The position numbers were made by a program, and so were the translations under genes. Under the pieces are notes generated by a model. That model did not search any database. It was not told the origin of the DNA and saw only the letters and a program-made list of their open reading frames with translations. A stretch of DNA of 64,000 nt from Halorussus pelagicus (GTDB taxonomy: Archaea > Halobacteriota > Halobacteria > Halobacteriales > Haladaptataceae), in contig NZ_CP035119.1 of NCBI RefSeq assembly GCF_004087835.1, positions 2,604,001-2,668,000 on the forward strand, in the 5' to 3' direction. Below are positions 46,473-54,654 of the stretch, piece by piece; positions within the stretch are counted from its first letter, which is position 1, and every line of letters starts with the position of its first letter.

Positions 46473-49406
46473 ATGCCAACGAAGCCGTCACCTCTGTTGC
46501 CCGACGACGAACAGTCCCGCGACCGACTCCGCGCCGCGCTCGCGGCGTGTTGCGTCCTCGCGGTCGTCCTCGCGGGCACCCTCGTCCCCGCCGTCTCGGG
46601 GGCCGGACTCGGGAGTTCCCCCATCGGGTCCGTCGTCCCCCAACCGAACGTTGACCCCTACGGACTCTCGGAGGGGAGCGGCGGGACCGGAAGCGGCGGC
46701 GGACTCGGCGCGCTGAATCCCGGCGACCAGACCGACGTCGGCGGGTCGCTGGCGAGCGAGGGGACCAGCGCCTTCCGGTCCCAGAACGCCGAGACCCACT
46801 TTCAGGTGCAGAGTTCGGTCCCCGCCTACTGGCGGACCGGTGCGTACGACACCTACACCGGGTCGGGGTGGGAGTCCTCCGGCGAGCGCCGACCCTACGA
46901 TGGACCCATCGAGGACGCGGCGATTCAGGGCCGAGAGGTCCAGTATCGCGTCACGCTCCAGCGGTCGGCGACCGCGCTCCCGAGCGTCTGGCGCGCGAAC
47001 TCCGTCGAAGCGGACGCCGACTCGCTGTACGTCACCGACGACAGGGCCTTCGAGAGCCAATCCCCGATTTCGCCGGGGACGACCTACTCCGGGGTCAGCC
47101 ACCTGCCCGCCCGCGACCCGAACGTTCTCCGGACCGCGGGGAGCGACTACCCGGACGAAATCGAGCGGCGCTACACCGACCTGCCGGGCGACGCCGACCG
47201 CCGCATCGGGCGGTTCACCGACGACCTGACCGCGGACGCCTCCTCGCCCTACGAGTCCGCGACGCGAATCGAGTCGTGGCTCGAATCGAACAAGAACTAC
47301 TCGCTGAACGTCTCGGAACCCGCGGGCGAGGACGTGGCCTCGCAGTTCGTCTTCGACATGGAGAAGGGCTACTGCGAATATTTCGCCACCTCGATGACGG
47401 TGATGCTCCGCTCGCAGGACATCCCCGCGCGCTACGTCGTGGGCTACTCTACCGGCCAGTCGGTCGGCGCGAACACCTACGAGGTCCGCGGGATGAACGC
47501 CCACGCGTGGGTCGAGGCGTACTTCCCAGATGTCGGATGGGTAAAATTCGACCCGACACCCGGACGCGAGCGCCTCGACGCCGAACAGCGCGCCCTGACG
47601 AATCAGACCGACGCCGACCCGAGCGACTACTCGCCCAACGAGTCAGGCAGTCCCGACGAGCGGTTCTCACCGAACAAGACGGCCACCGACCCCGGCGAGG
47701 GCGACCCGACCGCGACGAGCGGCGGAAGCGGCGGGACCCGAACCGGCGCGTCGGGGACTGACTCCTCGCCGGAGGGCGAGACGCCCACCGACTCGACGGA
47801 GAGCGGCGAGACGCCCGCGGAGACGACCGCGACCGACTCCGACGAGACGACGACCGGCGAGGACGCCGGAGAGACGACCACGGAGACCGACTCTCGGACG
47901 ACCGACCAGTACAGCGTCAGACTCAATCGTACCCCGGTCCCCGGCGCGACGGTCGAGGTGACCGTCACCGACGAGGGAACCCCCGCCATCGGCGTCCCGG
48001 TCTTCTTCAACGGGGAACAGGTCGGCATCACCGACACCGAGGGGACGGTGACCGGGCAGGTCCCCTACGCCGAGAATCTGCGGATAGCGGTCGGCGGCAC
48101 GTCGGACGATGACGTGGTCGAGGGTGTCGCCGGGCCGCCGACGAATTTCGACGCCGCGTTCTCGCTGTCGGACCCGCCGCGCTCGCTCTCTTCCTCTTCC
48201 TTTTCCCCTTCACCGCGCGCTCTCGCGCAGGAAAACGGGAGCAACGCCACCGACGGCACCGAGTACCCGCTGGCGACCGACGCCTCGCTCGCCGTCTCGG
48301 GCGACGTGGCCACGGGGCGCGAAGTCGTCGTGACCGCGACGGTCGAGGGCGTGGCGGTCCGGAACGCCGACGTGACCCTCGACGGCGAGACGGTCGGCAC
48401 GACCGACCGGAACGGCCGTCTCCGGGTCCGACTCCCCGACTCGCCGGGCAACGTCACGCTCGCGGTTTCCCGCGGGTCGGTCTCGGGCGAGCGCACCCTC
48501 TCGCTCCCGCGCCTCGAACTCGACGTTGACCCACAGTTCCCGCTCGCGCTCCCCGGCACCGCGGTCGAAATCAGCGCGACCTACGGCGGCGACCCGCTGA
48601 CGGACGCCACAGTGGAAGTCGCGGGCGCGAACGAGACCACCGGCATCAACGGCACGGCGACGGCCTCGCTCCCCGTCCAGCGGAGCGCCGAGGTCGTCGT
48701 CTCCGCGGAGGGCCAGACGCGCCGAGCGACCGTCTCGGGACTGCTGGTCAACCTCGCCGGGGTCCTCAGCGGTCTCGCACTCGTCCTCGGCGGACTCGCT
48801 TTCGGGGCCTCCCGCCGGGGGTGGACGCTCCGGCGACTCGTCGCCGCGCTCGCCGGGACCGTGCGCGCGATTCCGGACCTCGCGGTCGCCGCGCTGTTCG
48901 GCGCGGCCGACCGCCTCGCGCGGGCCGTCGAGACGGTCCTCGACGCGCTCGAAGAACTCGCCGCGGGCGAGACGACGGTCTCGGAACTGCTCGCGCGACT
49001 CCGGGCGTGGTTCGCCGAGCGCGTGCGGGCGGTCCGCGCGGGGTCGTTGCGGTCGCTCGGCGGCGGTCCCACGCCGGACGTTTCGGGGTCTGAGGACGCC
49101 GAGGCGGCCGACTCCTACCGAACGCTCCGGGAGGCGTGGGCGACGTTCCTCCGAGTCGTCTCGGTCCGGCGACCGGAGGCCTCGACGCCCGGCGAACTCG
49201 CCGACCACGCGGTCAGCGAGGACGGCCTGCCGCCCGCCGCGGTCGTCACCCTGCGCGACGCCTTCCGGGACGTTGAGTACGGCGCGCGCTCACCGAGCGA
49301 CCGCCTCGCCCACGTCGAGGAGGCAATCGACGCCATCGAGCGTGCGGCCCGCGAGGGGAGCGACGCGCGCGATTCCCGCGACGCCCGCTCGGGAGGTGAC
49401 GACTGA
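46473..49406 (+). CDS. Transglutaminase-like domain membrane protein with DUF4129 C-terminus
   Basis: A 977-residue membrane protein. An N-terminal helix (about 21-45) leads to a transglutaminase core with the triad C301 (GYCEYFATS), H344 (MNAHAWVEAYF) and D360 (KFDPTPG). A Thr/Glu-rich linker (about 380-480), Ig-like repeats (about 485-770), a second helix (about 770-790) and a DUF4129-type helical end follow. It fits the MoxR/DUF58/transglutaminase systems; the triad is intact, so peptide cross-linking or proteolysis outside the cell is plausible. Stop and next start overlap by one base. Confidence 0.87.
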   Translation: MPTKPSPLLPDDEQSRDRLRAALAACCVLAVVLAGTLVPAVSGAGLGSSPIGSVVPQPNVDPYGLSEGSGGTGSGGGLGALNPGDQTDVGGSLASEGTSAFRSQNAETHFQVQSSVPAYWRTGAYDTYTGSGWESSGERRPYDGPIEDAAIQGREVQYRVTLQRSATALPSVWRANSVEADADSLYVTDDRAFESQSPISPGTTYSGVSHLPARDPNVLRTAGSDYPDEIERRYTDLPGDADRRIGRFTDDLTADASSPYESATRIESWLESNKNYSLNVSEPAGEDVASQFVFDMEKGYCEYFATSMTVMLRSQDIPARYVVGYSTGQSVGANTYEVRGMNAHAWVEAYFPDVGWVKFDPTPGRERLDAEQRALTNQTDADPSDYSPNESGSPDERFSPNKTATDPGEGDPTATSGGSGGTRTGASGTDSSPEGETPTDSTESGETPAETTATDSDETTTGEDAGETTTETDSRTTDQYSVRLNRTPVPGATVEVTVTDEGTPAIGVPVFFNGEQVGITDTEGTVTGQVPYAENLRIAVGGTSDDDVVEGVAGPPTNFDAAFSLSDPPRSLSSSSFSPSPRALAQENGSNATDGTEYPLATDASLAVSGDVATGREVVVTATVEGVAVRNADVTLDGETVGTTDRNGRLRVRLPDSPGNVTLAVSRGSVSGERTLSLPRLELDVDPQFPLALPGTAVEISATYGGDPLTDATVEVAGANETTGINGTATASLPVQRSAEVVVSAEGQTRRATVSGLLVNLAGVLSGLALVLGGLAFGASRRGWTLRRLVAALAGTVRAIPDLAVAALFGAADRLARAVETVLDALEELAAGETTVSELLARLRAWFAERVRAVRAGSLRSLGGGPTPDVSGSEDAEAADSYRTLREAWATFLRVVSVRRPEASTPGELADHAVSEDGLPPAAVVTLRDAFRDVEYGARSPSDRLAHVEEAIDAIERAAREGSDARDSRDARSGGDD

Positions 49407-50086
49407 TGCGCGTTCGCGCTCTGGGCGCGCTCGGCGCGCTGGCCACGCTCCTCGCGGCCGCGGTGGTCGTCGCGCCCGGTCTCGCCGACCGCCTCTCGGC
49501 GGTCGTCTCGGTCCTCGAATCCCGAGACCCTCAGCGACTCCTGCTCGTCCTCGGGTCGGTCGTCGGCGCGTACGCGGCGTGGGCCGCCCGCGGCGGGCGA
49601 CCGGACCGCGCGCCGACCGACGGCCCGGCCGCCAGATTCGACGCGACGGACGACCGGCCCCAGCAGGTGAGCGCCGCCGACCGCGCCCGAACCGGCGAGA
49701 CGTTCGACGCGAGCGTCGCCGACGCCTGCGACGGCGACGAGCGCGCGCTCGATGCAGTCCAATCGACCCTCGCGGACACCGCCGCGAGCGCCCACGCTCG
49801 CGCGGCCGACCGCGGTCCAGAGCAGGCCGAGTTGGCGGTCGCAACCGGCGCGTGGACCGGCGACCAGACCGCCGCGGCGTTCCTCGCCGGGGAGTCGGGA
49901 CCCTCCTTCTCGCTCGCCTCGCGCCTGCGGGCGTGGCTCGACCCGGCCGCCGAGCGACGGCGGCGAATCGAGCGCACGGTCGGGGAAATCGAGCGCGTCC
50001 TCGGCGACAAATCGGACGCGGAGGGTGATTCGGTGAGGGGTGGCCCAGCCGACGACTCGGCCGACACCGCGGGAGGGAACTCGTGA
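49406..50086 (+). CDS. Membrane protein of the MoxR/DUF58 cluster (DUF7269-like)
   Basis: A 226-residue protein with two hydrophobic segments near the N-terminus (about residues 4-28 and 47-60) and a soluble Ala/Arg/Asp-rich domain. No enzymatic motif is recognised. Overlaps with both neighbours (TGATG at 49404-49408; GTGA at 50083-50086) show it is part of the operon, where an equivalent uncharacterised protein is usual. A scaffold role is inferred. Confidence 0.75.
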   Translation: MRVRALGALGALATLLAAAVVVAPGLADRLSAVVSVLESRDPQRLLLVLGSVVGAYAAWAARGGRPDRAPTDGPAARFDATDDRPQQVSAADRARTGETFDASVADACDGDERALDAVQSTLADTAASAHARAADRGPEQAELAVATGAWTGDQTAAAFLAGESGPSFSLASRLRAWLDPAAERRRRIERTVGEIERVLGDKSDAEGDSVRGGPADDSADTAGGNS

Positions 50087-51459
50087 CTCGCACCCGCGTC
50101 CCGCGGTTCCGCGGCGCGCTCGCCGGGACGCTCCTGTTGACGACGCTCGGCCTGCTCTACGCCGAGGCGCGACTGTTCGCGGCCGCGGCGGTGCCGCTGG
50201 CCTACGTCGCCGTCGGCGCGCTCTCGTCGCTCTCGGGCGCGACCGAACCCGAGGTGACGAGGGCGTTCGACCCCGCAAGTCCGCCGCCGGGCGGCGAGGT
50301 CGAGGTGACGCTGACGGTCCACAATCCGGGCGAGTCGGCGCTCGCGGACGTGCGAATCGTGGACGGCGTGCCCGACGAGTTGGCGGTCAGTTCGGGGTCG
50401 CCGCGGGCCGCGGTCGCGCTCCGCCCCGGCGAGGAGGCGACCGTCTCGTACTCCGTGGTCGCCAAGCGCGGCGACTACGAGTTCGGCGACCCGGCCGTTC
50501 GAGTCCGAACCGTCAGCGGGACCGACCGCGTGACGACGGCGGTCGAAGCGGACGGCGAGACGACCCTCTCGTGTTCGCGTTCGGTCGCCGACCCGCCGTT
50601 CGGCCGGGCGTCGCCGCGGCGCGTCGGGACCCACACCACCGACTCGGGCGGCGAGGGAATCGAGTTCCACTCGACCCGCGAGTACCGGCCCGGCGACCCC
50701 ATCAGTCGCCTCGACTGGCGGCGGTTCGCCAAGACCGGCGACCTGACCACGGTGCGGTTCCGCGAGGAGCGGGCGGCCCGGACCGTCGTCGTGGTGGACG
50801 CCCGGCCGGTCGCCCGGACGACCCCGAGCGCGGGCTACCCCAACGGCGCGGCGCTCTCGGCCTACGCCGCCGAACGGCTCTACGACGCGCTGACGGGCGC
50901 GAACGTGGCGACCAGCGTCACCGCGGTCGGACTCGGCGAGGACGACCTCGAAGGCGGTCTGCCGCCCGACGACCTGCCGTGGGCCGACTCCGACGGCGCG
51001 GGGAGCGCCCGCCTCGTCTTCGACGCGGTGGGTCGCGCGGCCGACCGCGACGACCCCGATTCCGTGCCGACCGACGGGACGAGTCCGGTCACCGCTACCG
51101 CCGCGGCCGCGGCGGACGGCGGAGTCCCCGACGGGAGTTCCGACCCGGCCGACGCGATGACTCGGCGACTGCTCGCGCGCCTGCCGGGCGACGCGCAGGT
51201 CGTCGTCGTCTCGCCCGTGCTGGACGACTGGCCGGAGTCGCTGGCCCGCGCACTGGCGGCCCGCGGCCACGACGTTGCCGCGCTGAGTCCCGACGTGACC
51301 GGGGGAGACGCCAGGTCGTCGCCCGGCCGGTCGGTCGCCGCGACGCGGCGCGCGATTCGCCTTTGGGACCTCCGGACCGCCGGGGCGACGACCGTCGATT
51401 GGGACGTGGACGACCCGCTCGGAATCGCGCTGGAACGCTCGCTACGGAGCCTGCTCTGA
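50083..51459 (+). CDS. DUF58 domain membrane protein
   Basis: A 458-residue protein with two N-terminal helices (about 9-26 and 30-48), a beta-sandwich region (about 60-150) and the DUF58 core: GGEGIEFHSTREYRPGDPISRLDWRRFAKTGDLTTVRFREE (about residues 190-230), followed by a von Willebrand A-like fold with VVVVDARP. DUF58 proteins are the constant partner of MoxR ATPases. The GTG at 50083 overlaps the upstream stop. The predicted MoxR partner is the gene at 42220-43182. Confidence 0.9.
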   Translation: MTRTRVPRFRGALAGTLLLTTLGLLYAEARLFAAAAVPLAYVAVGALSSLSGATEPEVTRAFDPASPPPGGEVEVTLTVHNPGESALADVRIVDGVPDELAVSSGSPRAAVALRPGEEATVSYSVVAKRGDYEFGDPAVRVRTVSGTDRVTTAVEADGETTLSCSRSVADPPFGRASPRRVGTHTTDSGGEGIEFHSTREYRPGDPISRLDWRRFAKTGDLTTVRFREERAARTVVVVDARPVARTTPSAGYPNGAALSAYAAERLYDALTGANVATSVTAVGLGEDDLEGGLPPDDLPWADSDGAGSARLVFDAVGRAADRDDPDSVPTDGTSPVTATAAAAADGGVPDGSSDPADAMTRRLLARLPGDAQVVVVSPVLDDWPESLARALAARGHDVAALSPDVTGGDARSSPGRSVAATRRAIRLWDLRTAGATTVDWDVDDPLGIALERSLRSLL

Positions 51460-51461
51460 CC

Positions 51462-53087
51462 ATGATGGACGAACACGACGCGACCGACTCGACGGCGAAC
51501 TGGGCACCGACGAGAGCGAGTACCGCGGTCGCGCTACTGGGCACTGCTGGCGGCGTCGCGGGCCTGAGCGCGACTGTCGGGGTGGTGAGGGGCGCGCTCG
51601 CCGCCGCGGCGGGCGCAGTCTGTCTCGCGGCCGCGCTCTGGTTGCTGACGCGCGACCGGTGGCGCGTGCCCGCGACGCTGGCGGGGAGTCTCCTGCTGGT
51701 TCCCGCGGGGACCGCAGTCGCGGCGGGCATCGGCTACGAGACGCTGGTCGCGTTCGCGGCCTCGTTCCCGGCGTCGTCGCCGACCCGCGTGGTCGGCGAG
51801 TCGCTTCGCATCGTCGGCGTGCTGGCGGTCCTCTGGGGCGGCACGGTCGCGGTCTTCGGCGCGGCGGCGTCGGTCCGAGGCGTCGCCACCTCGTGGTCCG
51901 TCTCGAAGTCCCTCGACGTTACGAACCGGGTCGCGGTGCTTCCGTTCGTCCTGTTCCTCGCGCTCGCGGGCCACGCACTCCTGACGAACTTCGAGGTCGG
52001 CGCGGCGGGTGTGGTCGGCGACTTCGTGTCGATGGCGACCGACTGGTTGTTCGCGCCCTCGGGAGGGGAGATTCACCTGCTCTCGTTCGGCCTGCTGGCC
52101 GCGGCCGCAACGCTCGCCAGTTACCTCGCGGTTCGGGACCTCCCGACCGAGGAACTGGCAGGGGACGCCGAACTCGGCGATGTGAGGGTCGCGGCCCTCG
52201 CGGCGGGCCTTCAGCGCGCGCTTGGGCAACTCCTCGGACTCGGCGTCGTCGCGCTCCCGGTCGTCTTCCTCGTCGAACTGGGGATTTCCGAGTCGGTGGT
52301 CGAGAGCGCGCTCCCCGGCGCGGTCCGGGACTTCCTCGTCACCCTCACGGCGACGCCGGGCGTCCGGACCGCGCTCTGGTGGCTCGCGCTCGTCGCGGGC
52401 GCGCTGGCACTTGTGGCGGCGCTGGTCCGGCGCTCGTCGCGCACCTCCACGCGGGAGATGCTGGTCGGCTACGCGCCGTTCCTCGCCGGGATGGCAGTCG
52501 TCGCGTCGGTCGGCGTGGTTCACCGACCGCTCCTCGACGCGCTCGTCGGCTTCGTCGCCGGGCGACTCGACGCGCCGCTGGCGGGGCGCTTCCGGGACCT
52601 CTCGGAGGGCGTCGTAACGTTCTACGGCGGCGAGACGGTCGTCCTCGGTCTGACCGCGGGCGTGCTTTTGCTCGCGGTGGTGAGTCTCTTCGCGCTCTGG
52701 GTCGCGTTCGCGCTCGGGTTCGTCACCGACCGCGCGGCCGGTCCGGCGCTCGCGGGGGGCGGTCTCTTCGTCGCCGCGGCGTTCGCCGGGACTGTGAGCG
52801 CGCCGACGTGGCTCGTCTTCGCCGCGCTCGTCGCCGCGCTGGCGGTCTGGGACGCCGGGGAGTTCGCCACGACGCTCGGGTCGGAGGTCGGCCGCCGCGC
52901 GGCGACTCGGAAGGTCGAACTGCTCCACGGTCTCGGCGTCCTCGCGGTCGGGGTCTGCGCCGCGCTCGCGGCCGGTCTGCTCGCGCGGGACCTGCCCGCT
53001 GGACGTTCGGGCGAGTTGGGCGGCACGTCGCTCGCGCTGTTGGGTGCCGTCGCAGGCGTGGTCCTGCTGGTGACGGCGCTCCGGTGA
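51462..53087 (+). CDS. Multi-pass membrane protein of the MoxR/DUF58 cluster (DUF7519-like)
   Basis: A 541-residue integral membrane protein with roughly 12-14 helices separated by short loops and an almost featureless Ala/Val/Leu composition. It starts two bases after the DUF58 stop with two adjacent ATGs (51462 and 51465). It is the last gene of the transglutaminase operon and may provide the membrane platform for the MoxR-DUF58 module; this is inferred only from context. Confidence 0.78.
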   Translation: MMDEHDATDSTANWAPTRASTAVALLGTAGGVAGLSATVGVVRGALAAAAGAVCLAAALWLLTRDRWRVPATLAGSLLLVPAGTAVAAGIGYETLVAFAASFPASSPTRVVGESLRIVGVLAVLWGGTVAVFGAAASVRGVATSWSVSKSLDVTNRVAVLPFVLFLALAGHALLTNFEVGAAGVVGDFVSMATDWLFAPSGGEIHLLSFGLLAAAATLASYLAVRDLPTEELAGDAELGDVRVAALAAGLQRALGQLLGLGVVALPVVFLVELGISESVVESALPGAVRDFLVTLTATPGVRTALWWLALVAGALALVAALVRRSSRTSTREMLVGYAPFLAGMAVVASVGVVHRPLLDALVGFVAGRLDAPLAGRFRDLSEGVVTFYGGETVVLGLTAGVLLLAVVSLFALWVAFALGFVTDRAAGPALAGGGLFVAAAFAGTVSAPTWLVFAALVAALAVWDAGEFATTLGSEVGRRAATRKVELLHGLGVLAVGVCAALAAGLLARDLPAGRSGELGGTSLALLGAVAGVVLLVTALR

Positions 53088-53157
53088 CGATGCGGAGTTC
53101 GCCAATCGCTTCCGACCGACCACAAAGCTCATGCCAACGGTCCGACAATCGCCGACG

Positions 53158-53379
53158 ATGCCCTCCGACGAAATCCACGACGACGACGGCTGTCCGAAGT
53201 GCGGCCACACCGAGACCGACGTGGGAACGATTTCGACGACCGGCGGCGGTCTCTCGAAGATGTTCGACATTCAGACCAACCAGTTTCAGGTCGTCTCGTG
53301 CCTGAGCTGCGGCTACTCGGAACTCTACCGCGACACTGGCTCCACGGGGAGCGACATCGTGGACGTGTTCCTCGGTTGA
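53158..53379 (+). CDS. Small zinc-ribbon protein
   Basis: A 73-residue protein with CPKCGHTETDVGTIS...VVSCLSCGYSELYRDTGS. The paired CxxC motifs 31 residues apart make one zinc ribbon similar to nucleic-acid-binding zinc ribbon proteins that end in an ELY-type segment. ATG 53158 is preferred over 53131, which adds nine unconserved residues. It precedes a tiny membrane protein gene by seven bases. Confidence 0.8.
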   Translation: MPSDEIHDDDGCPKCGHTETDVGTISTTGGGLSKMFDIQTNQFQVVSCLSCGYSELYRDTGSTGSDIVDVFLG

Positions 53380-53386
53380 GGTTGCC

Positions 53387-53587
53387 ATGTCCGGAGCCGC
53401 GATGTTCGCGCTGGTCCTGTTCGTGAGCGTCGGCGGCGGCCTGCTCCTGTGGGCCGCGGTCGATAGCGAGAAGAATGGGCGACAGGTGATGGACCGCGAG
53501 TCGGCCGAGAAGGCGGCGCGGCGGGACACCGACGCCGCGGCGTCTCGCCGCGCGAACGACCGCTCGCGCCGCAGTTTCGACGAGTGA
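53387..53587 (+). CDS. Small single-helix membrane protein
   Basis: A 66-residue protein with one N-terminal helix (residues 5-25) and a charged C-terminal half (DRESAEKAARRDTDAAASRRANDRSRRSFDE). It is probably co-transcribed with the zinc-ribbon gene. Similar tiny proteins are common in halophiles; function unknown. Confidence 0.6.
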   Translation: MSGAAMFALVLFVSVGGGLLLWAAVDSEKNGRQVMDRESAEKAARRDTDAAASRRANDRSRRSFDE

Positions 53588-53604
53588 GGCGGACGCGCGA
53601 CGAC

Positions 53605-54654
53605 CTACTCGCCGAGACCCCGCTTTTCGACCGCGCGCCGAAGTCCGACGAACGCGACCAGCGAGACGACCAGATAGGCGACGACCGAGAGGTGGGTCGT
53701 CTGTGTCGGACTCCCGATAGCCAGTTTCGCCACCGCGTTCGCGGGCGACTCCGGCAGGAGATACGTCGAGCTAAACACGACCAGCACGCCCATCGAGAAG
53801 AGGAACTGGGCCTGCTTGCGCTCGCGGAACGCCAGCGCCGCGGTCGCGCCCATCGTGACGACGCCGACCGAGAAGCCCGTCACGAGCAACAGAATCTCGA
53901 AGGGGTTCGAAATCGCGGTCCCGCGAAGCGACAGGATTGCCAGCCACGCGCCTGCCTGCACGGGCGCGAGGCTTCCCATCGCCAGTAGCTTCCCGTCCAC
54001 GATGTCGGTCCCGGTCAGGGGCGTCACCCGGAGGAGTTCGAGGGTCCCGCGGTCGTACTCCTCGGCGATGGCGTCCACCGCGATGGACCCGCTGACGAAC
54101 ACCGGCAGGAAGGTCAGAAGCGGGAGCAACACCGTGTAGGTGAACCCGAAGTAGGGGCTGGAGGAGGCGTCGGGCGGCAGTTCGACCGGTTGGCGCTCCA
54201 AGCGGGAACTGAGTCGGTCGCGCTCGCTCCGCTCGAACGCCTCCAGCACGCCCTTGATTTGGGTCACGACGAGCGTCGTCCGGACGTTGCCGTCGGGCGC
54301 GGTCGCCCGGACCTGCGCCCGGCCGCTGTCCGTCCGAGAGACCGCGAGGACGGCGTGAACCTCACCCCCGTTGAAGTCCCGGAGCGCCGCGGCCTCCTCG
54401 CCGTACTCGATGGCGCGCCAGCCGTCGCGCTCCTCGATGACGGGAACGATATCCTCGCGGGCCTCGCCCGTGACGCCGAACTCCACGACGAACTGGTTCG
54501 AGACCGAACCGGGGTCGTACAGCGAGACCAGCCCCACCGCGAGGAACGACGAGAACGCGGCGATGAACAACTGGATGAGGATGGCCAGCACGATGGTCTT
54601 CTCGCTCCGGAGCGACGCGAGTTCGCGCTTGGCGACCGTCAGGCGCTTACCCAA
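53605..54654 (-). CDS. ABC-2 type transporter permease
   Basis: A 349-residue permease with an N-terminal helix (about 22-48), a large extracellular domain (about 50-170) and five further helices (about 171-345), the ABC-2 export layout. The cytoplasmic signature EEYDRGTLELLRVTPLTGTDIVDGKLL is characteristic of NatB-type sodium or drug export permeases. Its start overlaps the stop of the upstream permease-protease fusion by eight bases. The ATPase gene is the first gene of the operon. Confidence 0.88.
   Translation of the reverse strand: MGKRLTVAKRELASLRSEKTIVLAILIQLFIAAFSSFLAVGLVSLYDPGSVSNQFVVEFGVTGEAREDIVPVIEERDGWRAIEYGEEAAALRDFNGGEVHAVLAVSRTDSGRAQVRATAPDGNVRTTLVVTQIKGVLEAFERSERDRLSSRLERQPVELPPDASSSPYFGFTYTVLLPLLTFLPVFVSGSIAVDAIAEEYDRGTLELLRVTPLTGTDIVDGKLLAMGSLAPVQAGAWLAILSLRGTAISNPFEILLLVTGFSVGVVTMGATAALAFRERKQAQFLFSMGVLVVFSSTYLLPESPANAVAKLAIGSPTQTTHLSVVAYLVVSLVAFVGLRRAVEKRGLGE

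Noticed and set aside
50040-53087. A 1015-codon version of the last gene of the transglutaminase operon
   Set aside because: The extension overlaps the DUF58 gene in another frame; the ATG at 51462 directly follows the DUF58 stop.
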